A stretch of 64,000 bases of DNA from Hetaerina americana. Lineage: Eukaryota > Arthropoda > Insecta > Odonata > Calopterygidae. The notes under the pieces are model-generated. The model ran no database searches. It saw only the letters and a list, made by a program, of their open reading frames with translations, and was not told where the DNA came from. The position numbers and the translations under genes are program-made. The DNA is taken from assembly GCA_022747635.1 (NCBI GenBank), contig JAKTNV010000005.1, positions 39,769,738 through 39,833,737 of the forward strand. Reading direction: 5' to 3'. Below are positions 12,423-25,130 of the stretch, in pieces. Position 1 is the stretch's first letter. Each line of letters begins with the position of its first letter.

Positions 12423-14050
12423 AAGGATCGCAGGGATTACTGGAGTGACAGTAATAGAATAATATACAGCGGCGGGGACGAGTACCAGCGATGGGTTACC
12501 ATAATATTGAATAGAAAGTTAGGATGAAGCATAGTAAACATAGAAGAAGCTACGGATAAAATATTACTAGTCGAGACATAAGCAGAACCGACGAACTTGG
12601 TCATTGTTTAGGTATACATGCCACCGAGCAACCATACGGAGGAACAAGTCGATAGGGTATAAGATCAGTAAGAGGACATAATCGTAAGTCTTTCTGCAGG
12701 GAAACATTTGATAGAGATGGGAGATTTGACAGTGATAGATGCCTACATGCGACGGTAGGCAAAGGAAAAGATGGTGATGAGGTGAGGGACTGCGGTTTAG
12801 GTACGAGGAATGATCATGGGGAGAAAGCAAGTGAGTTCTTTAGGAGACAGGGGTTAGTCAACACCAACACTTGGTTTAGGCACCACAAAAGGCGTAGGTA
12901 TACATGGAAACTCAGGAAAGGACTCAGAAAAGTGTCAGTAAGATTATATTATGGTTAGGCACAGGTTTAGCGTAATCAATGCCCTGGAGTGGATGCGGGA
13001 TATGACCACAATTTAGTTGCTATGAAGTGTAGCGTCCATTTCAAAAAGGTAAGGCAGGAGCGACGGGTTAGGAAATGGAATGTAGAAGCATTTACTGGAT
13101 TGACAAAGGAGTATCAGTGAGCTGTAGAGCAAATCATGGATGAGGGAAAAGAGGTGAGTACTATCGAGGAAAAATGGAAATATAACAAAAAGGGGATATA
13201 GAAAGCCGCAAAATAAACTATAGGTACTGTTAATGGGAACAGGACAAGAAAGCCATGGATCACCGACGGGATGATTAGAAAAGGGAATGAGAAAAGGAAA
13301 TGGAAGAATGTAAACACAGAGTTAGGCAGAAGGAAGTACGCAAGAAGTAAGCCTGATGGAAGACGCAGTGCGAGGATATGCAGAGTTTGCAGGGGATGGG
13401 CGAAAATGATGCGCTAATCAAGAAAGTTTAATCTCTATACGGAAGTAAGAAGTGAAAAGTTTCCTAACAATTAGAGATAAGTCGGGTAAGATAATATTTG
13501 AAACAGGAAAGATCCAAGAGAGATGGAAGGAATATATAGAAGAACTGTATGGTAGAGAACTTAGACCAACAAAGTTGGACATAGAAAAGGCACATGACGT
13601 AGAGGAAGATAGCGTACGCCCAGGCACACTCGACGATGAGAGAGAAAGGGCATTCAGGGAGATGATATTAAATAAGGCCAAGGAGTAGACAATATTCCTG
13701 CGGAACTAATGAAAGGCTTAGGAAAATGTCGGAGGAAGAGTCTAGGCTGATTCGTAGTATCTATGAGGAAGGAATCTGGCCGGAAGACTTAGTGAGATCA
13801 GTTTTAGTTCCTATCCCGAAAAAGGTAAAGGCTACATCATGTGAGGACTACAGGACGATAAGTTTGATATCCCATGCAGCTTAAGTTGTTCTCAGGATCA
13901 TTAACAAAAGGATACTGAGTAGGGCAAATGATTACTTAGGGGATGAGCATTTTGGGTTTAGGAAGGGGAGAGGCACGAGCGATGCCTTTGCAGTAATGAG
14001 ATCGCTAATTGAAAGGAATATAGAACACTATCAGGACGTATTTGCCTGAA
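12423..14050 (+). pseudogene. Decayed remainder of RTE ORF2 (endonuclease, linker, start of RT)
   Basis: Frame-broken matches to the intact ORF2 can be followed in order: the YMPPSNH block of the endonuclease, the FRHHKRRRYTW block, the linker with KIQERWKEYIEELY, then SIYEEGIWPED and the DYRTISLIS block of the reverse transcriptase. Similarity ends inside the sequence encoding EVFA, before the FVDFEKAFD catalytic block. Stops and indels are scattered throughout. No functional product is expected. Confidence 0.85.
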
Positions 14051-14059
14051 ACGTGGTAA

Positions 14060-17000
14060 ATGAAGATGATGGTCATTTGACGGCATGAAAGCTACCATCA
14101 CCGCTGTAATTAACTACGCCTATGCCCGGGGATAATTTTTTTGGAAGCATGCTTTTCAGTGAAAATGTTCGCGTAGTTAACATTTTTATATAGTTTCCTC
14201 TTTTGCTCAAAATTACCTCGCCAACCGTGGTTTATTTATGGCTATCTATTATACCTTACATTTAAAGATGCCATATTAATGCATATATAAAGTGGTAAAT
14301 CCATTTAATTGGAATAAATTCATTGAAGAAGGGAAATGGAATTAAATATTACACGAAATTTAGGTGAGAAAAAAATAAAATGAGAAAAAGATAGTTTGAA
14401 AGAACTACACAATATCAAGAAAACATTCATAAAAGGAGAGTTTGCGAAACTCAAAGAAAGTTTAAAGGTAAGTAAAAAATCCATTGCGGAGGTAAAAATT
14501 TAGCGCGCTGAAGAGGAAGGGGTGTGAGACCTACCAAATATCTCCTTTATTAGCGAATAAGTGATTCGCGCATTTATTTTCCTCGTGGACTACGCTGCTG
14601 CAATACATTTTCGGTGAATTTATTTTTTTAGCTAACCTCCGGCCAGCTGAAGGAACTTATGCATACAACACCATTTGGGACCATGGCCCTAAACACCACC
14701 AACACATGTCCGCCAAAGGGATCGGGTAAAATACTCTCCTCCACGCTCGCGTCCCCGTAAAAGAAATCCTGGCGCTCATGCCCTCAACCACCAAAGAATA
14801 TTCCCCGCATCACCCTCAAATCTACGTACTCATCAACGGCACTCGACCCGATACGGAAAAGAAGGGAATAGCCAGGAAAAATTTTCCCTTACTGTATCTC
14901 TCTTTTTCTCTCCCTCTCTCTCTCTACCCTCTCTTTTTTCACTCTCACCACACGCATACACACGGCCTCTGAAAAATAAACTCCATCGGCATCGTCCGCT
15001 ATCCGACTCTTCAAGTCCATCTCACTTCGCACCTTACTTAAGCACTGCAACATCACTACCCTTCCCGCCTCTCCGTCCTCTCTCCCAAACTACGAATTCC
15101 TCTACCTCTTCCCACTCTCACACATCCCTTCCTCTCTAACCCCCCCCAACCTCAACCCCCCTACCTCTCACCTGCACCCGGCACCCAACCGAGAGGCGGC
15201 GGCTTTTTTTCCCCACTGGCGTTACCGCTCCTTCGCGAGGGGGGACGGGAGGTCCCGGGAGATGCGCGTGAGAGACGCTCCGCGGGACTCTGGAGAGTCG
15301 AGTGCGGGAGGGCAAAATTTGCATGGAAATTGCTGCGAGTGTTCGGGAGAAGAGAGGAATGAAGCCCATGGTGAGGGGAGTAAGGGGGGGGCAGGGGTCG
15401 GAGTGGGAGTGCTGGCGGTGAGTTCGGGGGGTGGGGGGATGAATCGAGCAGTCGGGAGTTGGCCGGGAAGATTTGAGATGAAGGGTTGGCGGAAGGCTGA
15501 AAGAGCTGGGATCCTCCGAGAAGGGGTGGCGATGCATCGATGCATGTTATAGAATCGATACGCTCACCAATCATCTTTCCATCGATACCCAACGCGCTTA
15601 AGGGACTCAATTCACCAGCTGGTAATGGACACACTCAGGAGATGTTTATTTTGCCATCACTATAAGGCATCGCACGTGATGCGATAAGGATGTGAAAGAA
15701 AAAAATATTAGTTCAAGCCATATATTCATGCAATGGCCATAAAATATTTCAATATAAGCTTTCTCTGATAAATATTTTTGAAAATTTGCTTACTCTTTAA
15801 CCTCACAGGCCTTATGGCCGGTAGTATTATTCTTTGGGGATTTTCATTTCCCGGTGAGTTTCGCAGAGAATTTTAGGAAAACCCTTACAACTCTTTTTTT
15901 GTTCATCACAATGATATTATAAGGTCATTTTTTCGTTAGCGATTTTATGAAGGGCATTGAGATGTTTCATTTCATTTATTATTGTTGATGGATTGTCGAT
16001 ATCAGTCATAATCGCTTTATTGAGCATAATTCTCTGCTATTAATTCATTCGGTAGAGGTTTTGGTACGATACTCGGATATTAATGATTTTCTTGAAATTA
16101 CTATTGTCATAACATGCAATTAACTTCGAGGTTTTTCTCAGTGTTTGAGGAAGAACTTGCATGCCTTTTTTTGGTCTAGTCTACCCAAGATGATCTACTG
16201 TCTACTAACGAAACGTACAACGTGAAACTCCACAATGAATAGTCGAAACTAATATTGGCCAATAAAGGGACGATCTTTACGCATTTACAGCATAACAGCT
16301 GAAAAAGAATTCGCAAATTTCTGGTTCATATACATCCCCGCGGGAAAAGTACGCATTGCGTTGAAAATATGAATCATTTTGACGGTATTTCAGCGTAGGT
16401 TTGTTTGCCGCTGTTTCAAAAACTTGAACATAGCACCCTCCTATGGATCCAGGCATGGAAGGCTACTCAATTGGTTAGGAGTTGAAACAGGATGATGGAG
16501 ACGGAAAAGCTGATAGAATGAAAGGGGTAAGCGGAAGGGTCGAAATATCGAGTGAAAACGGAGGAAGAAGCAGAAGCCGGGAAGGATAAACAGACGCATT
16601 TAATGAGAAACTGGGATAAATGATTCCCATTTGCTTCTCTCCCGAAACAACACGGGAAGTTGGGAGGAAATTTACAGGGGCGATGCATATATATGGGAGA
16701 TCTTACATGATCGTCAAATAGATTCCTCATCTTAGGGCCTCTCTCTTTGCATAATTCTGCCACGCAATAAGAAAACAGAAGGAACATCCTATTTCTATCT
16801 ACAACCGTCGATGAATGCAAGGGAAAATGAAAAAGAAAAAAATATCGGATTCAAGACATCTCAATCTTCATTGCTATGAAAACATGTTTTATTTTACTCA
16901 GTTCCTTTCAAAAATGAATTTTGTTACCTCCTCGGTTAGATCGTACGACTGAAATTCCTCAAGAGTAAACGCGAATACGACGTTCGCATGCAAACTGATA

Positions 17001-20000
17001 CATGCCTACATTAAAAAAAAATATTAATGCATGAAGATGGAATAAAACGTAAGATAAAAAGACGAAGGAACTTTGTGCGTTGAACTCGCTCAATAACGTG
17101 AAATTCTCTCATAATATTCCACCAACGATTTTCAAAACTTAACATCAACTTCAGAATACTTAGGTACTACCTCGAGGGTGGTAACCCACGCATAAATATG
17201 ACGTTGAAGTCGTATTGATCGGACCGAGCGACAGTGCGGTCCCCGACGATGCTAGGAAAATGGTAGGATAAAGCGCATGACTATGGATGAAGGGCTGAAA
17301 CATGGCTTCACAAACACTCCTGAATGTGCTTGTGTGTGAGTTTATAGCTCTAGAGAGACAATATGGGGGAAGATAGACGGGGATAAAGAGAGAGAGAGTA
17401 AGTGGATGACTTCACCAACGAAATAGGATCATGGAGGGCCTAGACGTCTAGGAGCTCAGGGAGAATTTCTTTGGTGGTCGGGACTGCGACGGATGGATAG
17501 GAAACTCAATAGGGAATTCCTGGAATCCCTTCACTTGATAATGCGTATCACCTCAGAACGCATGAGTGAAGTAATCCGATAAGAACACGTCAAGAGCAAA
17601 CTCTCCTGCTGAGATGACACTATCCAGAAATGATGTAAAACACGACACAAGCCTTCGAGCTGAACTAAGTGGGTCGTTCTTTATGTACACAAATGGAAAC
17701 AGTCACCTTCAATTAAATGTGCAGAGAATGTTATAAACATTAAAAATCATAGGAAATCAAAGCAATGGGTGAAATATGGTATCAAGAGTTGACAAGAGTT
17801 GAAGAAGTTTACCTTAGGCACAATCAAGTTATTAAATAGGATAAAATCCCGTTCAACCATGGGCATTGGCTATTTCCTCTTATAATTTCTATTCGCTTCC
17901 TCCATATGATTTCACCAATTCCAGTTCACTACTGCGGGTATATAAACTGCCCCATAAACCGTGTGACGAAGATCATTGTTCACGAACTGAAAATTTAAAT
18001 GTAAACATGAATTCCTTAAGTTAAAGATTAAATATTTTCACTCAATGTAGTGTTTATGGGTAACCTACAAGATTTGAGTAAATAGCTCTGAATCCTTGGG
18101 ACTATGTACACATGTCTATGTCATCCTATGTACATAGGTGCGAGTGGCCAAAGACTACTCGTGCAAGGAGAAATAAAACGGACAAAGAAAGGTGCAAATT
18201 GGTTGGCAAGGAAAAGAGATAAATAAGATGAATATAAGATGAAAGGAGGCAGAGCCTCGCTATGAGGTTCTAACGCATTCTTCAAGCTGAATGTAAGAAG
18301 TATGGCGATAGACCGACAGTGGCGGGGTAAGACAGCCTTTGAACAGCCTATGATGGAGAGTCTCGTTTGAACAAGAATGGCGATAGGATTGTTACAATGA
18401 CTATTCGGAGTAAAATGTAGAAAGTTAATACTGGCTATGAGTATGTATTCAAGTTTTTGACGACCTCTTTGGTTTAGACGTTCAAAATGAGGACTTACAA
18501 TACAAAGCACGTAGATTTAGGATTACGGAGAAAATAATGATTTTTTGAAACAAGGAAATCCTATTATTTCTAGGTTTAATATTTCCTGCTCTTCGTTCTC
18601 TCAGTGGATAAATGAAATTATGTGAAAAAAGAAAATACGCGAAAGAAAAATAATTGTTTTTTAGTCACACAGTGGTTTTGAATTAGGTTTATCAACTAAC
18701 GAATATCGATTTCACGTCAATTTATATTACTTATTCAAAAGTATCAATTACGGTAAGATGTTTCCGGCGAAGGGTGTGAAGGAAATCTCGCTGCATGCGC
18801 ATCAGCCTGGAGAATCAAGTTAGGGTCAGGAGAATAACCGAACATTCGTCATAAAATAAAGAGATAAGAAGCCAGTGTAAAGGCACTGATTCTAGATGTC
18901 TTCGCAAGATAAAAAAGGTACGCCGGCTCCCGCGAAAGAGAAACGCCTTAAGGAACACCAAAGCACACACGCGCACTCGAACGCGTAAATAATACCTCCC
19001 CATCCAACTATTTAAAGGGATGTCGTCATATTTATATCTTCATCCACTGGAGAAAAACTTGTGATGATGAGCAAAAAACATACTCTGGTTTCGGGTCGTC
19101 CGGGTGGGAAAAAATAATTAGAAAAAAAAACAAAATGTATGAGTGGGATTTAGACCGCCGAGACTTAAGGAGGTTAAGGAGTCTCAGATATTAAGACAAA
19201 CAAATAAAATAAAGAGAAAGAGACGTCAAACGGAGTAGTGGAACGGACGAGGAGTAAACAGTGCACTTCCGAAAGAACGTATATTCATACACATATTTTC
19301 TCACACACAAAAGAACTTAAAATACTACACCCACTCACATAAAAACAGAAAAGGGTATCTTTATGTAAGTGAAGACCTTCGATATTCTCCTCCGATGATA
19401 CAACTTGCGCGGCCAATAAATATGTCGCGAATTTACGATCGGGGGCGTGATCTTTTCGGACCGGAACTTGGCCCCGCTGAGGGAGACAAAAGTCGGGGAT
19501 AGATAGACAGCGCTCGTAGGGATGCGGAAAGGGGCGATGGGAAGGGAATGGTGGGAGGTTCTCATCTGGCGCCGTGCCACGAATTCTAAAGGATAGGAAA
19601 GAGGAGGAAATAAAAATAACAGAGCTAATATCTTGACTATTTTTTTTCCATAAAAAAGGAAAGAGAGAAGAGAACCCAAGAAAAAATAATTCCGAAATGG
19701 TCCGCTCCGGCCCATTTTCCATACTTTCACCTCTTCGTCGCGTCACTCACGTCCCTTCTTCCCCCTCCCATCTCCCTCAAACGGGTGGTGGTGTGAACAG
19801 CTTCAGGTGGAGAGTTTTCGCACGAGACGAGAATTGTTGGAGAGAAAGAGAGAGAAGCAAAAAGAATCACGGTGTAAGATGTCCCGTCTCCCTTTAAAAG
19901 GCAAAAAATATTACGAAAAAGGGGGATACGGAGGATTTTGAAACTTACGAGTAAGTGAGAAATCCACTTTGCCTTGGTCTGTGTTTTTCCGCCCGTTTTC

Positions 20001-22530
20001 CTTCCAAACTGATCAACAAACAAAAAATAAAATAAAACGTCGCCCACTTCTCCACGTCCAAGACGACCTCCCGAAGAAGTTCTCGTTTCCAGGAAGCATT
20101 TGGCGTCTTAAAAGATTGGAGAGTGGAGAGGGGGGCTTAGATTCAACTAATCTTCCCAAATTGGCCTACTTTTGAGACTTTTCAAGTGCTAAACTTTCTG
20201 TAAAAAAACACTCATTCTTTTGGAACCAGGATGTTTGTTGCGAAAACCGTGACAACCAAAGCGTGCATCACCATCTCCGAGAGAGTCACGCCGATAAGTA
20301 ACGTTTTGCTCTTACTTTTTCTTTGGAGGATAATTCTAACAGATCGCCATCAAATCGGAGTCCTTCATATTAAAAATACACAATTTTTTTTTATTTAAAA
20401 AACCTAAAAACAACAATTCGGTTAAATTTTAATGGTTTCGATTCGACGGTGAAAAGAGCAACTGAGAAGTCCACGTGAAGGCTACTTGTCTTACCAAACT
20501 GAAGTCAACTGCAGTGAATACATTTGAATATTCCCGTCAATGCGAATGACGCACGTCGCAAAACTACTCCCGCCGATTTGAGCGCCTTGGTGTGCATACA
20601 TTATCCTTCTGTTAGAACCATCTGCTTGGCGAGGTATCAATTTAAGTGACTTGCTCATTCGCGGGGACTCGCTGATTCCGGGATATTCGCTTCCGAGTAC
20701 TGCGCAGCTCTGGAAGGGAACGCCGGGAGTTCGAGCTCGTCCGTGTTGATGCGTGCGCGAAGCTAAACGCTACGCGACCAAAACGAACATCGAACGCATA
20801 AGTCGCGGAATCTCGGGTCGGATCCAAGGGAAACTTCCCGACGGATATCTACCGTTTCTCCCCTTCTTTTGTCATCCTCATATTTGACATATGAGTGGAT
20901 GGACACTTGGCGATCAAGCAATGACTACAGAGAAGTTTTGACGTCCTAGTAGTGCAAGCTGCGGGAACGGCATAACAGGAGGAGTGTATAGAGACTTCAA
21001 AATCCGTACTCGCGGTGATGGGTGGTGGAGACCGATCTGAGGGATTATCTCGACGTCCGACCAAACGGCACACGACGACAGGATGAGGGTGGACGGGGGT
21101 CGGGAGGTGATGACCTAGAGAGGGTGGGTGAGGAGGGGCCGGTTAGCGCGACGCAACACTCGATGATCCAGCGATTCGGAGAAGCGATTTCCGCGGCCCG
21201 GGTGGAGTAAGAGGACGCCGCCGAGTGTGATCGGAACGGGAATTATTATCCCCACAAAATAGAACCTGGTGACGGTCGTCTGAAATACGCTCGGGCACAG
21301 ATTAGGCCAGTCGTGAGAATAACTAACTGATCGTGCGTAGTCGGGCGTATTTGCTCGTATGGAGCTCTCATCCACACGGCCCCGGAACACAGATGGATCC
21401 CGCAGCAAGCGCTCGTGTGGTAGGGTTAGGTCAACGACCACGAATGGAATTAAAATTCTTTAATATGCCAATTTTTTTCCTCTTTCGCACCAGGGCTGTT
21501 CTGTATCTTTCTGGCTATGCCGCTGTTGTTTGAGATTTGGTCTATTTCCAAGATGCCGCCGTTGAAATCACACAAATGATTCCTTCGCTATAGGTTTGAT
21601 CTAGTGTAGATTATTTTAGATTCATTAAAAGTGTGATCTACACTAATTGACTGGGTGCGTCGAAGCCCTGTATGCAAACTATTTCGGTGCGCGTTCTCCG
21701 CTGCCAGTCAAATAGCAAGGTGGAAATGACGTCTGCAGAAAATAAGTAAAGAGGTGTGCGCTGCTTTTGTAATGAGGACACATGTACAGTAAATGACCAA
21801 TTCTCAACTTCGCTAAAATATTTGCCTATTCCTTATGAAAAATATTATACTTTATTTTTCAAACTTTTTCCATCTTTTCCATTTCTTATTTTGAATATTG
21901 TAATTATTTAAAATCTTTTCTTTTTAAGATTGTTATTTCATTCTATTTTTATGTAAACTTCATTTTCTTCCTCTTCCACTCCACCAATCTACGTATACAG
22001 TTTTGCTATTTTATTTTTAATATTTTTCATCGAAATTTGATTTTTTCTGAATTATAACACAATGATTTAACACTGGCGGGGTTTCCATTCCACATTTTGT
22101 AGCAAATTATTCTGCGCTTTTGTGTTATTTCAAAGTAATGTTTCGAGTTAAGATAATGATATGACCTGAGTGCGCGTCTTGCAACATCTCCAATAAGGAA
22201 ATTCACCCCATGGGCTCAAATGCTGCTACTCGAATGACTCTGTATCAACGTATCTCGTAATCACTCCTTCAACTCTTGGTTCATAAAAGGTTTTATTTTG
22301 GAAATCAGTAAAAGTATTTATTTTCCTTACGCCCTTTCCCAGTCGTACGACTAATGCATGAGAAAAATACGGTGTTTCCTAACTTGAGTCATCCGCGTAC
22401 ATACTGACGTCTTTTTACGACAACCCTGCTAATATGTAAACGGGCAAACCTGTTCGCGTACGTTCCTTTCACAATGAAGACTTGCATGGCTCTAGACCAA
22501 TATAATAACCACGTATTTTGATATGGTGAT
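14060..22530. other. Unique region with two CpG/GC-rich patches, no supportable gene
   Basis: A C/T-rich stretch at about 14880-15180 passes into a G-rich, CpG-containing patch at about 15180-15500. A second CpG-rich patch lies at about 20520-21430. Both are much richer in GC than the surroundings and could mark promoters or first exons, but I see no supportable TATA box, start codon context with a conserved protein, or splice-bounded exon. Open frames here (15136-15634, 19285-19746, 21115-21441) are proline/serine/arginine-rich chance frames overlapping on several frames at once. A small inverted repeat with GTTAACTACGC-type arms lies near 14108-14180, and 10-bp inverted arms (TAGTGTAGAT/ATCTACACTA) near 21604-21646. 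Confidence 0.4.
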
Positions 22531-22539
22531 CAATAGCAA

Positions 22540-22604
22540 CCCGATTTTCGTCATTCACCTGGATATCTCTGGAGCATCATCAGCAGTTGACGATCCGAAA
22601 ATCG
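22540..22604 (-). repeat. Inverted repeat with hammerhead-like core blocks (weak)
   Basis: The arms are CCGATTTTCGTCA (22541-22553) and TGACGATCCGAAAATCG (22588-22604). On the - strand CTGATGA (22583-22577) is followed 27 bases later by GAAA (22549-22546), the two constant blocks of a hammerhead. The interval holds CTCC and CCAGG segments but does not form a convincing helix II. It may be a decayed member of the hammerhead repeats seen elsewhere here, or chance. Confidence 0.25.
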
Positions 22605-22609
22605 TTTGA

Positions 22610-24205
22610 TGCACTCTCGAATCTGTCCCCTTCGCAAAAGAAAATACTTAATTTTTTCTAAAAATCAATGTATTTTAAGTCCCAATCACCTGCCGCACAT
22701 ATTCAGTCAGTTTATCCAATCATCAATCAGTCTTCCACTAAGAGCATGATTATTGTGAAATTCTGAGTGCAATCCGAAATTGTTGTAATCATAATCGATG
22801 TAAAACATTTACATAATTTCTCTGAAATCTCTTAAACGTAAAATATTCCATTGCATCATATGCCTATTTATGTCGATTGTCAATTCTTTTTGCAGTACGA
22901 GGAACAAAAATTTGTAATACTCGCTTTAATTAACGTTCTGCATAAAATTTCATGTCAGTGGAGGTTTTACGATGGATTAAAAATATTTTGTTTTCAAAAC
23001 ATTTAAACATTTCTTTTTACATTAATGCATGTACATGCTAATTTAATTATCAAAACTCCACATTAACCATGATGGTGTAGATAAACTCTGTAGCACTAAA
23101 GATAATTAAATTCAGTAGAAGCAACTTCGTTCATTTTAATTAGTAATGAGCAGTAGTAGTAGTAAAAGTTCTGAGTTGGCTATAAATATTTAACATTATT
23201 TATTAATACGCGGACCATCCTTGGTCGCGGCAAGAGGATATTGATAGAAATTTTGCTAGCATTTCCCCTGTATACACATGGTAGTAAATGACTCAAAATA
23301 TTTCGTCTATGAAATTATTTACAGAGCGATAAGTCTTATACTCAGCCCATCAATAAATATGACTTGAAGATACAGTTCATAATCAGACTTAAAAAAACTT
23401 TAATTTCGAAATTTAGTTTTATTATTTGCAATACGGCAGACAAATTGTCACTGCTTTAACAATAGAGATTTGAGGCCATTTGGAGAGAGTTTGGGAAATG
23501 GGAAAAAATACATATTGTTAATAATTTCAAGATGAAACGTTGAAATTCGTAGTCCAGCGACTAAGCTAAGCCATCCAGATCTCATTTAATATAATACAGA
23601 TAGTAAAAAAGGATTGGCTCCTGAAAGTTAGTACATGGAAAGGAGAACGGAACTAGTAACTCTGGAAGGGCCAATCATGGTTAGTCAATAAAAAATCATT
23701 TCATTGCTTAAAAATGCAAAGAAGTATTCAGGGAAATAGTTACATAGGCCTCATGCACATATTTAATTTTCGCAACCATTTTTATGATTACAAATAAAGA
23801 TTATTTGTGCTTATTATTAAGAGAAATTTTGTTTGACAGTTGACAAAGAAACCCAATTAAACGAGCTTTGGAAAATGAACACATCCAATCACCAAGACAT
23901 TTTTATAGGCCTATATAAAATTTAACGGAAGTGAATCATTGAAAAGCGATTGGGTAATCAGTTTGGAGGACTGCGATTCATTCCCTGAGGATTGAAAAAG
24001 GTATTCAAATGGAATCGACGTAAATATTATAGAATAAACGTTTTTTCTCATTGTTTTATCCAGTACGCATACGCATAAGGTATATTTGGTTAGAACTACA
24101 ACTAGAAGAGTACTATTCCTTCAAAGGAAGAAGAAAATAGATCCGTTTTTTAAACAAAAAATACAGATAATATTATTTTAAGTAATCTACCAGTTATGTA
24201 GGTTT
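22610..24205. other. AT-rich unique DNA
   Basis: No open frame, RNA gene or repeat that I can support; AT content is high throughout. Confidence 0.5.

Positions 24206-24207
<2 letters not shown>

Positions 24208-24245
<38 letters not shown>
24208..24245. repeat. (AT)n microsatellite
   Basis: About 19 uninterrupted dinucleotide units directly upstream of the hammerhead-like repeat. Confidence 0.98.
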
Positions 24246-24247
<2 letters not shown>

Positions 24248-24250
24248 ATG

Positions 24251-24463
24251 TATAGTACAATACACAATATAGAAACACAAAAAAGAAGAAGAACTGCTGC
24301 TGAGACTGCTGAGCAGTCATTAATTCTATATCTTCAGATGAAGACGGATTGTTTCCGTCGAAATATCAAGAAATAACGTGTGAGGGTTCTTCTTTTTTTG
24401 TGTTTCCATATTGTGTATTACTGTGTATTGTACTATTCGGCACTTCCGTGTTACGTCTACGAA

Positions 24464-24466
<3 letters not shown>
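24251..24466 (+). mobile_element. Hammerhead-bearing short repeat (Penelope-like), copy at 24.3 kb
   Basis: Inverted arms of about 44 bp surround the centre: 24251-24294 on the left and 24386-24436 on the right, the right arm carrying a short ATTACTGTGT-type duplication. The right half from 24329 to 24466 is clearly homologous to 42805-42948. The last 30 bp, ending in CGGCACTTCCGTGTTACGTC, extend beyond the inverted arm. A hammerhead-like core lies at 24331-24371. (AT)n tracts sit on both sides. Structure and motif fit short non-autonomous relatives of Penelope-like retroelements, whose termini are known to carry hammerheads. No reverse transcriptase is present. Confidence 0.55.
24331..24371 (+). 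ncRNA. Hammerhead-ribozyme-like motif (one core base changed)
   Basis: The order of parts is stem I 5' strand TCTT, core CAGATGA (consensus CUGAUGA, position 4 changed), a 6-bp stem II (GACGGA against TCCGTC), GAAA, a minimal self-complementary stem III (ATAT, reading the last A of GAAA), cleavage-site C, then stem I 3' strand AAGA. The layout fits a type I hammerhead with a stem III too short to be stable alone, as described for Penelope-like elements. The changed core base should abolish or greatly reduce cleavage. Confidence 0.5.
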
Positions 24467-24527
<61 letters not shown>

Positions 24528-24653
24528 ATGTATGTATATATATATGTATATATATACATATATATGTACATATATATATATGTACATATATACATACATA
24601 CATATATATGTATATGTACATATATACATACATACATATATACTATATATATA

Positions 24654-24720
<67 letters not shown>
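24467..24720. repeat. Compound (AT)n / TATG / TACATA microsatellite
   Basis: Pure AT from 24467 to 24524, a variant middle part with TGTATA and ACATACAT units to about 24658, then pure AT to 24720. It joins the hammerhead repeat on the left to an RTE tail on the right. Open frames of repeated Ile-Tyr here are artefacts of the repeat. Confidence 0.98.
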
Positions 24721-24725
<5 letters not shown>

Positions 24726-24985
24726 GGATGGAGGGAGTATTGACCGGCATTGGCATGTTGAAGACTGTGATAGAGGGGAGAATGTTGGGCAAACGAGGAA
24801 AGGGAAGGAACAGGATAGGGATGTTGGACGGGATGAAGGGAGGAAGAAGGTACTCAGAGATGAAGAGGGACCTGATGTAGATGTTTTGCTAGGAGTCACA
24901 AAATATTTATTTATTTATTTAGGAGCTGTGTCCATCCAAAAACCTACCTTAACCGGTAGATTGCCGTATAATTATAATAATATAT
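24721..24985 (+). mobile_element. 5'-truncated RTE tail (end of ORF2 plus 3' UTR)
   Basis: The sequence encodes the last ~52 residues of the family ORF2 ([16 protein letters not shown], then [20 protein letters not shown], then [13 protein letters not shown] end with RR for RK), ending in TAG. The 3' untranslated part ends in the family stem-loop CTACC-TTAACC-GGTAG, followed by an AT-rich TATAATTATAATAATATATA tail instead of the A-run of the longer copies. Truncation at the 5' side, directly against (AT)n, is the usual outcome of incomplete target-primed reverse transcription. It cannot make a functional protein. Confidence 0.9.
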
Positions 24986-25040
24986 ACATACACACATTCA
25001 AACGCGAAATACCGCCAAACGGCGAACAAATACTCATTTA

Positions 25041-25130
25041 TATATAAATAGATATAAGGAAAAGGGATAGGAACACATATAAAGGACGATATGTATTCCT
25101 ATCCCTTTTCCTTATATCTATTTCTATATA
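25041..25130. repeat. Near-perfect hairpin with ~40-bp arms
   Basis: Left arm 25041-25080 and right arm 25089-25130 are inverted copies built around AAGGAAAAGGGATAGGAA and its complement. They differ by one substitution and one inserted base, with an 8-base loop. The transcript would fold into one long stem. No open frame lies inside. The arms are too similar to be old; a palindromic element end or a recent inverted duplication would explain them. Confidence 0.9.

Larger units (their letters stand above)
11868..14050 (+). mobile_element. Old RTE/BovB-like non-LTR retrotransposon copy, 5' end kept, 3' half missing
   Basis: This is the same family as the full-length elements at 59949-63329 and 32866-36241, in the opposite orientation. 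It begins with the family 5' end (CCTCC...GGACTACAAC), continues through the 5' untranslated part (GCTCCTGGTAGGGTCACCC), the small ORF1, the endonuclease and the start of the reverse transcriptase. Homology stops at about 14050, just before the first catalytic aspartate block of the RT. Many substitutions, indels and stops show it is much older than the other two. It lacks an (AT)n flank. Non-LTR copies normally lose the 5' end during insertion, so loss of the 3' half points to a later deletion or rearrangement. Confidence 0.9.

Noticed and set aside
24326..25047. Long Ile-Tyr repeat proteins on both strands, also near 32.8, 36.3, 42.8, 43.0 and 63.4 kb
   Set aside because: They are translations of (AT)n and TATG microsatellites.
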